NCBI RefSeq assembly: GCF_012489685.1
Contig: NC_080041.1
Span: forward strand, 24,293,780 to 24,357,779
Length of the DNA: 64,000 nucleotides
Direction: 5' to 3'
From: Lotus japonicus
Lineage: Eukaryota > Streptophyta > Magnoliopsida > Fabales > Fabaceae
The notes beneath the pieces were generated by a model. The model was not told the DNA's origin, did not search any database, and saw nothing but the letters and a program-made list of their open reading frames with translations. Positions 22,994 to 34,056 of this stretch are shown here, in pieces; the stretch's first letter is position 1, and each line of letters starts with the position of its first letter. The position numbers and the translations under genes are program-made.

Positions 22994-23012
22994 TGGCGCC
23001 CACTGCGGGGCC
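22994..23012 (+). promoter_or_regulatory. Primer-binding site of the plus-strand Tat-type element
   Basis: TTGGCGCCCACTGCGGGGCC follows the short LTR remnant ending GGAACA at 22992. TGGCGCC... sites of this form follow 5' LTRs of plant Gypsy elements. The gag start lies 54 bases after. The 5' LTR itself is almost entirely lost (22950-22992). Confidence 0.6.
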
Positions 23013-23047
23013 GAGGAGATCAATCATAGGCTCCTAGTTCACTAAAA

Positions 23048-24373
23048 ATGGTGAATCGATCTGGGGCTAATGGAAGGCAGAATCATGTTATCCCTGATAA
23101 CGTTCCTCCTGACATTCGGCAGCGGATCATGGCGGATCTAAGTGACCTCCGCTTATACAATCAACAACTACAAACTCAACTTGCTGAAATTAATCAAGTT
23201 AAGGGTTTGCAAGAGGGCGATCGTAGAATGGTAGAGACAGTGGTAGATTTCCAACTATTCACAGACAAAATTGCAAATACTACTGTCCCAGATAATTTGA
23301 AAACTCTTGTTCTTGACTCATACTTTGGAGATTCTGACCCTAAGGATCATTTGGTGTATTTCAACACTAAGATAGTTATTGTGGGTGCTTCGGATGCTTT
23401 GAAATGCAAGATGCTTCCTTCAACTTTCAAGAAGTCAACGATGACTTGGTTCACAATGTTACCAGCGCGTTCCATTGTTGGATTCATGGATTTATCTGCT
23501 AAGTTTTTATCTCAGTTTTCAACTAGTCGCGCCTAGAAGGTGACTCCAGCAGCTTTGTTCAGTGTTCAACAAAGGCCTAATGAGAGCCTTCAATCCTTTA
23601 TGGGGCGATTCAATCAACTGTTGGTTCACTTGGAGGACAAGATGCCAGAAATTTGCATCGCCGCTTTTGAGCTTGGTCTTCAATCAGGCAGTTTGAATAG
23701 TAATTTAAGACGTAAGCCGGTGGAGACGATGACGAAGTTACGTAGTAGGGTGCAAGGTTTCATCCGAGAGGAGCAAAGCGATCGCATAAAGAGGAAACGC
23801 AAGAATGCTGCAGTCACCAGCCAGCAACAACAGTCAGATTCGAAAAAAGCGACGGTTAGTGATCAACGTTTTGGAGGAGCAGTTGCGAAAGGCGAAAGAA
23901 GTTACAATAATGCAAGTCGTTTTGATAACCACCCTAATTTTCAAAATCGTGTTCAGCCTTATGGAAATCATGGTTATGGACAATCAATGACGTGGACCCG
24001 AAACCAACAAGACAAGTCGGTCTCACTTGCAGTTAATTTGACAAAGGCTTTGCACATGTGTTTGGAAGCGAACACAATCCGTTTTCCGAAACAACCGAAA
24101 CGCCTACCCAGCAACGTGGATAGGAATAAATGGTGCAAGTACCATCGGATCGCGGGACACAATACTGATGATTGTTTTACACTGAAAAAGGAAATTGAAG
24201 CTTTGATAAAAGTTGGTTATATGCGGCAACTTGAAGGGCGAAAGGAATCTGACGGAGCGGGAACTTCAAAAAAGCGTGACGAAGCGGGGAACGAAATGGA
24301 AGAGGCAGAGCCAAAAAAGAAGGTTGGAGCTGAAACTAAGGGGTGTATCCATTCAATATTTGGAGGATTCTGA
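23048..24373 (+). pseudogene. gag of a Tat-lineage Gypsy element
   Basis: Starts MVNRSGANGRQNHVIPDNVP at 23048 and runs in one phase to the TGA at 24371, interrupted by a single TAG at 23534 (after FSTSRA). The retrotransposon gag core is recognisable: LDSYFGDSDPKDHLVYFNTK, MTWFTMLPARSI, FMDLSAKFLSQF, then RPNESLQSFMGRFNQLLVHL and FELGLQSGSLNSNLRRKPVE. The C-part has CKYHRIAGHNTDDCFTLKKEIE, the short C/H-rich segment (CKYH...GHNTDDC) normal for Tat gag instead of a classical knuckle. Product: capsid/nucleocapsid. One stop aside, it is well preserved, and the stop could have arisen after insertion. Confidence 0.85.
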
Positions 24374-24439
24374 GGTGGAGGCATGACCAATTCTTCAAGG
24401 AAGCAGTATGTCCATTCCATAAATGTTGTGTACGCCAAT

Positions 24440-25296
24440 GATTGGGGAAGCTGAGAAATCAACCAACCTGATATCACATTCACTGTTAGAGACTTTGCGG
24501 GAATTCAGCCCCACGAGAATGATCCGATTGTAGTGATGTTAAAAATTGCCGATTATGAAATTGAAAGAGTACTTTGGACCAAGGGAGTTCTGCAGATTTG
24601 ATTTATGGTGATGCATATGAATAGCTGGGGCTTACTGAAGCTGATTTGTTGCCATATGACGAGGCGTTAGTGGGTTTCTCGGGGGAGAAGGTTTTTGTAA
24701 GAGGGTATGTGGAGCTAAGCACAATATTTGGCGAAGGAAACAAGGCTTAAACTTTTGCTATCAAGTTTTTGGTAGTAAAATGTACATCGCCGTACAATGT
24801 GCTCATAGGAAGGCCCTCTTTGAACAAGTTGGGAGCAATTATTTCTATAAGACATATAACCGTTAAGTATTCGTTGACTAAAGGTGGAGTCGAGACTTTG
24901 AAGGCTGATCAAGTGGTTGCTAGAAAATGTTATTCTGACAGCTTTAAGCAGTATGGTCACATGGGAAAAAGAGCAGTAAAAGAGGGACACCCAATTTTGG
25001 TGTGGATGTTGATCAAGAGGGGATTAGTTTGGATCCAGAGAGGGTTTTCCCGATTCTAAAATGACTCCGGAGGAAGAAACGAAGACAGTAAAAGTGGGTG
25101 AGCGGAATCTAAAGGTTGGGTAAATTTAACTCCATTTCAAGAAAGCAGGTTGGTGCAATTATTAGCTGAAAATATGGATTTATTTGCTTGGAGCATACGA
25201 GATATTCCAAGAATTGATCCAGAATTCATATGCCATAAATTGGCACTGAACCCCGGAGTAAAACCGATCGCCCAACTCAAGCGGAAAATGGGTGAG
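24440..25296 (+). pseudogene. Tat-type protease and RT N-terminus, decayed
   Basis: The phase reads DFAGIQPHENDPIVVMLKIA, then a frameshift inside the active-site region, then SSADLIYGDAYE, a stop, LGLTEADLLPYDEALVGFSG and FLVVKCTSPYNVLIGRPSLN. This is the pepsin-like retroviral protease with the D(Q)GSSAD active-site block and the (V)LIGR flap end. Later phases give LLAENMDLFAWSIRDIPRID and LALNPGVKPIAQLKRKMG, the RT entry motif. At 25297 the inverted-LTR element interrupts; the RT resumes in phase at 27873. Several stops and shifts; not functional. Confidence 0.75.
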
Positions 25297-27867
25297 TGAT
25301 GAGCAATATTTTACCCACTTTTCATCGCCTTAATTCGTCATTATTGATGAATATTCGTAATTAATTGACCTTGTTTGACAGAGATTTCTATTATTTGGTC
25401 TAATTACGTTATTTATTATTTTTAGGTCAAATTTGCATATTTGGCAGCAAGGGCATTTTGGGAATTGTGGATTGAAGATAATATTTGTGCTGAAGAGTGA
25501 AGATTGTATTTTAGGATATCTTAGGATTTAATTTCAAAATAAATAAACCTTAGGATTCAAACTGATTTAAATTTGTTATTTTAGGATCTTATCTTTAGGA
25601 TTTATCTTTATCTTTTAGGATTTGATCTCAGCTCTATTTAAGGATTTGTGCTGAGACATGTAAGACCAAGATTTGGTCATGTAGTACAACTCTATGTTTT
25701 GATGATTATATGTTAACTATTGTGTATGAACAATTATGGTACTCTAACATTGTTTTCTGAGTGTTTAAATGATAGGCTCTGACTCTGGTCAATACTCACT
25801 ATTATCAGAAGTATTTATCTCAAAGAGTAACCAACACAACGCTTTCGCACTCGCTATGTTCTGATTGAACAGTAGTATATGCTTCAGAAGTTCTGAAGAT
25901 GATAAGCTCTGATGTGGATTCAGATCACATAAAGTTCTGAAGACCAGAAGCTCAGAAGGTCCAGAGGCTCAGAAGGTCCAGAAGTTCTGAAGGTCCAAAA
26001 GCTGAGAAGTGAAGATTCTGAAGTCCAAGAGTAAGCTGGCTCTGAAGACTAAGTACTTCCAACTCTGATGTCCAGAAGCAGAAGATACGAAGGTCAGAGG
26101 ATCCAAGCTTCCCTCTGACTCTGATCACCAAGCTTCACAAGTTCCAACATGAAGCGTCGTCTGATCAGAAGTCAACTAGGATAAGGCTCACATCGCAATC
26201 CAAGTACAAAAGCAATTGTACTATCCTGACGACCTTACTTAAGATGTTCAGCCACCGCAAAATCTGGAAGTTTCGGATTTGCCCTCCAAAGGTAGCATTT
26301 CAAACAACGAATACAACCCTAATCCTTGGAGTATAAATAGAGGCTAAAGTTGGAAGAAGACGCTAAGAAACTTTGTGCAAGCTTACACAACCATTCAATA
26401 TTCTCTTAGCAATCTTTCTTCAATCGTTCTTACTGTGTTTACCTTAGCTTTCTTAGAAGCATTCATTGTAAACCCAAAACCCTCAAACAGTTAGTTTGAT
26501 TTCCTTAAGGGACCAAGTTTGATCAGCTCCTTGAGAAGACTAAGGGAGTGAATCTTAGTGTTTTCTCGTTCATTGTATTGTTAGTCACTGAGCAGGTTGC
26601 TAGTGCAGTTGTAACAAAAATTGAATAGTGGATTGCCTTCATTCTAAGAAGGAAGAAATCACCTTAACAGGTGGACTGGACTAGCTTGAGCGATTATCAA
26701 GTGAACCAGGATAAAATACTTGTGTGCTTCTCTTCATCTCTTATCTTTGCACCTTGTGTTGATTATTCGAGAGATTTGTCTAAATCTCAAGAGGGAAAAG
26801 TTTTTAGTTGAAAACGCTATTCAACCCCCCCTTCTATCATTTTTCATACCTTCAAGACAAACATTTTACCTTCTACTTTATTATTCTAATGCAATTTCGT
26901 TTTTCAGTAATATTAGAGTTCTGCTAGGGTTTATGCTTTTAATTCCTATTCTCTTTTCCATTAATATTGCTGATTTCGCCCATTCCATGGAAGGCTAACT
27001 TCCTTGGATCGAATTCCTTTGCAACGTATATCGTGCTCTTGAGGTATAGTCCTTAATGTAGAATTCGTTCTTAATTAATATTCTTCTTCTCTACTTCTGA
27101 TTTAGGTTTGCTTAATTCCGTAATCTAGAATTAGAAGATGATGCATGTTCGCTTAGTTCATGTTAGGTCGTAAATGGTTCTTAATCCCTTAGTTTAGGAA
27201 TTTGTGAATTAGTTATTGCTTAGTTAACTAATTCTCACGAACTAGGTAATTAATAAGAAGGAATTGATCTTTTGATACCAAAGATTGAGTAGCGATATAC
27301 TGAACAAAGGAATTCGTCCGTTTTACTTGATTGCATTAATCCGTTTATTGACTTTTACTTGTCTACTTAAACTGAACCATAAAACCCCCCAGTGTGTGTG
27401 CGTTCTTGAATCTTTGTTGAAACGATAATCCCCGGCAACGGCGCCAAATTTGATCGCGGTCGTTCCCGATGCTAAAATTAGAAGGTAAATTGTTTGTCTC
27501 AGCACAAATCCTTAAATAGAGCTGAGATCAAATCCTAATCGAATCCTAAAAGGTAAAGATAAATCCTAAAGATAAGATCCTAAAATAACAAACTTAAATC
27601 AGTTTGAATCCTAAGGTTTATTTATTCTGAAATTAAATCCTAAGATATCCTAAAATACAATCTTCACTCTTCAGCACAAATATTATCTTCAATCCCCAAT
27701 TCCCAAAATGCCCTTGCTGCAAAATTTGCAAATATGACCTGAAAATAATAAATAACGTAATTAGACCAAATAATAGAAATCTCTGTCAAGCAAGGTCAAT
27801 TAATTACGAATATTCATCAATAATGACGAATTAAGGGGATGAAAAGTGGGTAAAATATTGCTAATCA
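25297..27867. mobile_element. Retroelement-like insertion with LTR arms in inverted orientation, 2571 bp
   Basis: Left terminus: TGATGAGCAATATTTTACCC. Right terminus reversed: TGATTAGCAATATTTTACCC. The two arms match, inverted, over about 420 bp once the solo SIRE LTR (25659-26854) is set aside from the left arm. Both ends share the 5-bp target duplication GTGAG (25292-25296, 27868-27872). Just inside the right arm (27430-27448) is the complement of a tRNA-Asp-type primer-binding site (CCCCGGCAACGGCGCCA), so the right arm behaves as a minus-strand 5' LTR. The left arm should then be a direct repeat but is inverted. The middle (26920-27430) is leader-like DNA with no coding frame. Confidence 0.8.
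25659..26854 (+). mobile_element. Solo LTR of a SIRE-type Copia element, 1196 bp
   Basis: Begins TGTAAGACCAAGATTTGGTC and ends CATACCTTCA, with the 5-bp target duplication AGACA at 25654-25658 and 26855-26859. It aligns along its length with the 5' LTR at 32737-33981: shared CAACTCTATGTTTTGATGAT, the tandem (T)CTGAAG..CAGAAG cluster, TATA region GGAGTATAAATAGAGG near 26328, and CCCCCCTTCTATCATTTTTC at the end. It lies in the left arm of the inverted-LTR element and is therefore younger than it. Confidence 0.92.
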
Positions 27868-29970
27868 GTGAGGAAAAAGAACTTGCGGTGAAGGCGGAGA
27901 CTAACAAGTTGATTGATGCAGGTTTCATAAGGGAGGTGAAGTATCCTACTTGGCTCGCAAATGTTGTTATGGTTAAAAAGAGTAATGGAAAATGGCGAAT
28001 GTGCACGGACTACACAGATTTAAACAAACATTGTTCGAAGGATTCATACCCCATCCCAAATATTGAAAAGCTGGTTGATAGGGCTTCTGGATTTGGAATG
28101 TTGAGTTTGATGGATGCCTACTCTGGAAACCATCAAATTCGAATGTATGCACCAGATGAAGAGAAAACTGCGTTTATGATAAATCAAGCGAATTACGGCT
28201 ATCAAACTATGCAGTTTGGGCTTAAAAATCCAGGAGCCACTTATTAGAGGTTGATGAATAGAGTTTTTGAAAAGCAAGTAGGGCGTAATATGGAAATTTA
28301 TGTAGATGGCATGGTGGTCAAATCAGAGGAGATGGGTGGTCATTGTTTAGACTTAGCCGAAGCTTTTGGGGAAATCAGAAAGCATAACATGCGCCTCAAT
28401 CCGGAAAAATCTTCTTTTGGAATTCAAAGTGGAAAGTTCTTAGGCTTCATGATTACCAGAAGGGGAATTGAAGTTAATCCAGACAAATGCAAAGCAATTC
28501 TGGAAATGCAAAGCCCAACATCAGTGAAGGAAGTGCATAAATTAACTGGGAGAATTGCAGCTTTATCAAGGTTTTTATCCTGTTTAGGAAGCAAGGCGGC
28601 TCCATTCTTTCAGTGCTTAAGGAAAAACAGAGTTTTCTAGTGGACATATGAATGTGAACAAGCTTTCCAAAATTTGAAGGAGCATCTATCTAAGCCTCCC
28701 ATATTGTCAACACCAATTCCAGGTACCCCATTATCAATTTTCATTTATATATCAGATAATGTTGTGAGTTCTGTCTTATTGCAAGAATGTAAAGATGAGT
28801 TTAGAATTATATATTTTGTGAGCCATGCTTTACAAGGGGCTGAATTGAGATACCAAAAAATAGAAAAAGCTGCACTAGCTTTGATTATTTCTCCCCGAAA
28901 GGTGAGGCCTTACTTCCAAGGTTTTCAAGTCAAAGTCAAAACTGACTTCCCTCGACGCCAAGTGCTGCAAAAGCCTGATTTAGCAGGGCGTATGGTTTCT
29001 TGGGCTGTAGAATTGTCAGAGTTCGGTATTGTGTTTGAGAAGAAAGGCCAAGTGAAGGCGCAGGTTTTAGTAGATTTTGTTAATGAAATATCTCCAGAGG
29101 AAAAGATATCAGATGAAGTTGAATGGATTTTGTCTGTTGATGGGTCGTCGAATCTAAAGGGTAGTGGAGCTGGTGTGGTTTTGGAAGGCCCAGGTGGAGT
29201 AACTATTGAGCAGTCTCTAAAACTTGATTTTAAGGCAAGTAATAATCAAGCGGAATATGAGGCGATCATAGCAGGCGTGTGACTTGCCATTGAGATGAAT
29301 GTACGTTGTCTCTTAATCAAAACTGATTCTTAGCTTGTTACAAATCAAATAAAGGGGGATTATCAGGCGAAAGATACATCGTTGGCTAAGTATTTGGTAA
29401 AGGTTCAAGAATTATTGAAGCAAATGGACAAGGTTCAGGTTAATCATGTTTCAAGGGAAGAAAACACTAGGGCTGATATTCTTTCCAAGTTAGCAAGTAC
29501 AAAGAAGCCGGGTTACAACAAATAAGTGATTTAGGAAACTTTAAAAGGTCCAAGCGTGAATGAAGAAGATGTCATAATGGTTACAGGCGGAGCACCTCGT
29601 GATTGGATGGATCAGATTCGAATTTGTTTGAAGGTAGATGGATCAGATTTAGCTTTGTTTTCTAGAGATCAGATTCGTGAAGCAAGTCATTACACAATAT
29701 TAAGAGATCAGCTTTACAGGAGGGGCGTTGGAGTTCCGTTTTTGAGGTGTGTTGCAAGGAAGATGCTGAAAGAATTATGTTTAAGTGCATGAGGGTGTTT
29801 GTGCGAGCCATGTGGGTGGAAGGTCTTTGGCTTCAAAGGTGTTGAGAGCAGGTTTCTACTAGCCAACTCTACAGGGCGATTGTATGGAATATGTTAAAAA
29901 GTGTGAAAAGTGCCAAGTTTATGCTGATTGTAGTCCAGCTAGGAGTATTACTCGAGAATATCCTTTTGCA
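27868..29970 (+). pseudogene. Tat-type RT, RNase H, archaeal-type RNase H and start of integrase
   Basis: Order of domains: RT (DAGFIREVKYPTWLANVVMV; FGMLSLMDAYSGNHQI; active-site box MEIYVDGMVVKSEE, where the usual YVDD is YVDG), RT connection (KFLGFMITRRGIEVNPDK), RNase H (LRYQKIEKAALALI), a second archaeal-type RNase H (ILSVDGSSNLKGSGAGVVLE, ASNNQAEYEAIIAG, HVSREENTRADILSKLAS), then integrase N-terminus (HYTILRDQLYRRGVGVPFLR and, in shifted phases, the HHCC finger up to about 29965). Dual RNase H marks the Tat/Ogre/Retand group. In-frame stops near 28246, 28638, 29281, 29332 and 29523, a frameshift near 29790 and loss of the integrase core make it dead. It abuts a minus-strand Tat-type fragment at about 29970. 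Confidence 0.85.
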
Positions 29971-30533
29971 TTTGATTTGTAAAAAATTTTACATGGGAGG
30001 GATCCCTCATTAAAAAACTCCCGTGGCGGAGAAAAAGAGTGCATCTTTATTTTTGGTCCTAATTTTTGGTTTTGTTGCTGTGTCCTCGTTCCTGCTTTCC
30101 ACACGCTTCCGCCTCCAACCCCTCGGGTCAAAGTATCATCCCCATCACCACATCTTTCGAGCCCGACGTGCTCGCTATCCACTCATCGTTATTTTTGGGC
30201 TGGCTTCCTTCCATGCCCGCCTCGTGACAATGAGGAACTTCTCCTATCTTGCCCTTCTTCTTGTCGCGCTTGGACGTCCCTGGCTTGAAAAACACTGAAC
30301 CCACAGGCTTCCAATATTTTGACTCTCTTTTTGCTTTACCTGGGCAACGACTCACTGGGCTCCTTTTCCTCACCTTCTTCTTGTCCTTAGACCGCTCGAG
30401 CGCCTTGTTATCTCTTTTCTCGCTGCTGCCCTGCTGGACGATTCGCTGATCCATTCCTTGAATCGTGATTCATTTTCCCTTTTGCTCATCTCGCCCTGAA
30501 TTCGAGAGATTCGGTTTCCTGAACATCGGCAGT

Positions 30534-31800
30534 TGTTGGTAAATCCGCAAGTGTACGAATCCACCTGGTTTTAATTATCGAACCACAGAGATTGTGAGTG
30601 AATAGATTCGGTTTAAGTCTCAAGTTTGAAGGTTTGTTTTATTGAATTGATGAAACGTCGAAGTAGAAAAAGGGAAAATAAACATAAACTCATAAAAGAA
30701 CATGCTTTGGGTTCTTGTTCAACTAGTCAATTGAAGCACATCATTCTAAGCACATGAACTCATGAATCTCTCCTTGATGATATAGCCTAGTTACTTACTT
30801 ATTGATTCCTCACATAAGCAATTCTCTCATACTAAAAGCTAAGTCCAATTCCTTGTGTACTTAGTCATTTATAAGAGGTTTTAGATCATGCAAATTCAGG
30901 CCAACAAACCCCAACCCTTCCTCTATTCCTAGTAGCCAAGATAGAAGGGGCAATCCCAAATCGGTTCCCTAATCAATAACAAACTTCCGTTCTGATTATA
31001 GAAAAGCATAAAGCAAGCATGCATACAAGCTTATATTGATATTCAGTAAATGAGATTCAAGGAACGACGAAGAACATGTGGGAAAGAACTTAAGACTATA
31101 ACTCAAATATGAAAAGTCTTACATGAAAACCAAAACATAAGAAGAGAGATTAGCCAAGCATGGCAAGGGCTAAGAACCTGAATTACAAGCTTGGAAGCCT
31201 TCTCTCACTCTCCTAGATTATCCTCTACCTCTGAATTTTACAAAGTATGAAAAAGATACAAGAGAAAATGACTAGAATCCTATTTATAAGCAAAAGGGGC
31301 GTGTTTTCTGCCACCAGGGCGCTCAAGCGCCAGACCAGGGCGCTCAAGCGCCAGCATCAGATGCTGGCAGAAAACACCTATTGTTTAGCTGGCGCTCAGG
31401 CGCCAGACAGGGGCGCTTGAGCGCCCGTGCTCGCCCCAAAACCCCTTGAACTTCATTTTAACTCCATTTTAATGCCTCCTTCAAGTCTCCAAACCTCTAG
31501 ACACTCCTTCTTTAGCTGTTACAACCTGAAAACTTGATGACAAAGCTAGGAAAATATATAGAAATTCAAAGGTTAGTTTTGCACAAAGGCTCCAAAACAA
31601 GTGGAAATTTCCTAGGACTCCTAAACTCTAATAAAATGCAACTAAAGCCCTTATAAAACTACAAAATTACTAAACTAATGCAAATGCACAAATAAAAGTA
31701 AAAATGCATGAGAATGTATGAAACACTACATGAGACACACGAAAAGACTCAAAACTAGCAAAGAAATGACCCTAAAAACACTACTAAATCCGGGTCATCA
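30534..31800 (-). mobile_element. Solo LTR of an Athila-like element, 1267 bp
   Basis: Begins TGTTGGTAAATCCGCAAGTG and ends CCGGGTCATCA, with the 5-bp duplication GCAGT at 30529-30533 and 31801-31805. It matches both LTRs of the element at 50304-58249 (same order of CAACTAGTCAATT..AAGCACATCATTCTA, CCAAATCGGTTCCCTAATC, CACTACATGAGACAC). It carries the GGCGCTCAAGCGCC near-palindromes at 31316-31430 next to a reversed TATA region (CCTATTTATAAGC, 31279). Orientation minus by comparison with that element's primer-binding site. Confidence 0.92.
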
Positions 31801-32029
31801 GCAGTTCTCAGAGTTCTGGGTCTTTTGAACTCCAGCTGAAGAGGTCAAAGTTGTCCTCTACCAGCTTCTTTAAGCGTATCTCTTGACTAACCGTGAGCCT
31901 GGGCTCGATCGCCAACACCCCCATGCTGAATTAATACGCTTCTAAATCTTCGATCACACTTGCCCAACGCTCCTCTGCATGCGCGTCCGTGAACTGTTCA
32001 TCCTTGCCCGTCCTGCCATCTATCCTGAC

Positions 32030-32725
32030 CTATCCTTTGTTGCTCCCTGATCTTGCTATCTTCCTGTCAACCCCCTGCTTCGATCCCCCTTGCCTGCCTT
32101 GATTACCTTGGATGACCTCAATCTCATGACACCTGTGTCCCTCGCCAGCTCCTTTCTTTCCATACAGGCCGAGACAGTTGTTGTAACATTCTCTCGCCCT
32201 CCTTTGATCAACTACAATCTTTCCCACTCTTCCACTCATCAGCGGATATTTCACCGCCAGGTGTGCCGTTGAAATTACTGCACAGAGGAGATTGAGTGTG
32301 TTCCTTCCAATGATGACGTTGTAGGATGCCACAACCTGCAACACAAGATACCTTACGCGGAGTAGCTTGGCGTTATCGTCGATACCAAAGACTGTGTCCA
32401 GATCTACATATCCGCGTACCCAGACTTGCTCGCCCGAGAAGCCTACCAACGTTCCTGTATAGGGCATCAAATCTTTGTCCGTCAATCCTAATTGATCAAA
32501 AGCATCACCGTAGATGATGTCAGCAGAGCTTCCTTGGTCCAAAAGAACCCGCCGCACATTAAAACTGTTAATCCTTATCATTACAACCACGAGATCGTCT
32601 CTGTGTGCCTTGATCCCTTCGAAATCTGCCGACGATATCACAATATCTGGATGCTGGAAACCGAATGGGGTTTCATACTGTTGCACTAATGTCACCGCTC
32701 TGACATGCCTTCGCCTTGCCGACAC
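32030..32725 (-). pseudogene. Retroviral-type aspartic protease of the minus-strand Tat-type fragment
   Basis: An open minus-strand frame of 231 codons: YETPFGFQHPDIVISSADFE, DLVVVMIRINSFNVRRVLLD, then the active site DQGSSADIIYGDAFDQLGL, flap region YTGTLVGFSGEQVWVRGYVD, and YNVIIGRNTLNLLCAVISTA. This is the gag-protease junction and protease of Tat-lineage Gypsy elements, which cleaves the polyprotein. The domain is intact as read, with the catalytic Asp in D-x-G-S-S. It is cut upstream by the SIRE LTR (32737) and is followed by a stop, so it no longer belongs to a full polyprotein. It resembles the broken protease at 24440-24900 of the plus-strand element. Confidence 0.82.
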
Positions 32726-32736
32726 TGTGTCTCCGC

Positions 32737-33981
32737 TGTAAGATCAAGTTTTGATCTAGTAGTACAACTCTATGTTTTGATGATTACAAGTTAACAATTA
32801 ACTATGAACAATTATGGGACTCTAACATTGTTTTCTGAGTGTTCAAATGACAGGCCAAGACTCTGGTCCTATTTCACATGATTCAGAAGCACAATGCTAA
32901 AAGAGTAACCACTGCATCGCTTTCGCACGTACTATGTTCAAACTGAATAGTAGATCAAGCTTCAGAAGATATGAAGAATATAAAGCTCTGATATGGATTC
33001 AGCTCACTAGAAGCTCTAAAGGATCAGAAACTCTGAAGGATCAGACGCTCTGAAGGATCAGACACTCTGAAGGATTAGAAGCTCTGAAGGATCAGAAGCT
33101 CTGAAAGTCCAGAAGCTGAGTAGTGAAGATTCTGAAGTTCAAGAGTAAGCTGGCTCTGAAGACCAAGTACTTCTCCTCTAAGTCTAGAAGCAGAAGGTAC
33201 AAAGGTCAGAGGATCCAAGCTTCCCTCTGACTCTGATCATCAAGCTTCACAAGTTCCAAGATGAAGCATCACTCTGATCAGAAGTCAACAAGGATAAAGG
33301 TCATGTCGCTATCCAAAGTACAAAAGCAATTGTGCCATACTTGACGACCTTACCTAACTGATTCAGCCACAGCAGAACCTGGAAATCCCAGATCTGCCCT
33401 CCAACGGTAGCATCTCCATGCAACGTTCAAACCCTAATCCTTGGAGTATATAAAGAGGCTGAAGATTGAAAGATGCCGCCTAAGAAACTTGTTCACGCGC
33501 AAGCAATATTCATATATTCTCTTACCAATCTTTCTTCAAATAGAACTAAGTGCGTTTACTATTAGCTTTCTAAGAAGCATTTATTTGTAAACCCAAAAAC
33601 CTTCAAACAGTTGTTTGATTTTCCTTTAGGAGATCAAGGTTGATCGGATCCTAGAGAAGACTAAGAGAGTGAATCTTAGTGATAGCTAAGTCAGTGTATT
33701 GTTAGTCATTTTGCAGGTAGCAAGTGCAGTTGTAACAAAGCTCTGATTAGTGGATTGCCTTCATTCTAAGAAGGAAGAAATCACCTTAACGGGTGGACTG
33801 GATTAGCTTGAGGGATTTATCAAGTGAACTAGGATAAAATCATTTGTGTGCTTTCCTTATCTCTTATCTCAGCACTTTTATCTTTGGTGGTTGAAGAGAT
33901 TTATTTAAATCTCAAGTGGGTCGTGTTTTAGTTTTAAAACGCTATTCAAACCCCCCCTTTCTATCATTTTTCATACCTTCA
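32737..33981 (+). repeat. 5' LTR of the SIRE-type Copia element, 1245 bp
   Basis: Begins TGTAAGATCAAGTTTTGATC and ends CATACCTTCA directly before a tRNA-iMet primer-binding site. A cluster of ~20-bp units (GAAGGATCAGAAGCTCT) spans 33010-33120. The TATA-like GTATATAAAG is at 33445-33454. Its partner 3' LTR lies beyond the window, so age cannot be estimated here. Confidence 0.92.
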
Positions 33982-33983
33982 AT

Positions 33984-33995
33984 TGGTATCAGAGC
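33984..33995 (+). promoter_or_regulatory. Primer-binding site (initiator tRNA-Met)
   Basis: TTGGTATCAGAGC, the complement of the initiator tRNA-Met 3' end used by Copia elements, starts two bases after the LTR end. Confidence 0.92.
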
Positions 33996-34056
33996 ACAAG
34001 TTCTGATTACCACACCTAACAGTGTTCAGTGATCCGGGCCGGTGTGAAAAACTAAA

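Larger units (their letters stand above)
29971..32736 (-). mobile_element. Minus-strand Tat-type Gypsy fragment
   Basis: It contains the minus-strand protease gene (32030-32725), a short RT-entry stretch in decayed phases (LKKLVEDNFDLFSWSSKD near 31830), the solo LTR 30534-31800, and lysine-rich low-identity sequence at 30128-30533. The left part near 29985-30020 (reversed ACGGGAGTTTTTTAATGAGGGAT) resembles the noncoding stretch before a 3' LTR. Most of pol is missing. On the right it is cut by the SIRE 5' LTR at 32737. Confidence 0.6.

Noticed and set aside
30023..30298. Plus-strand frame of 91 codons opposite the Tat-type fragment
   Set aside because: No motif; the lysine-rich minus-strand reading is a better match to retroelement sequence.
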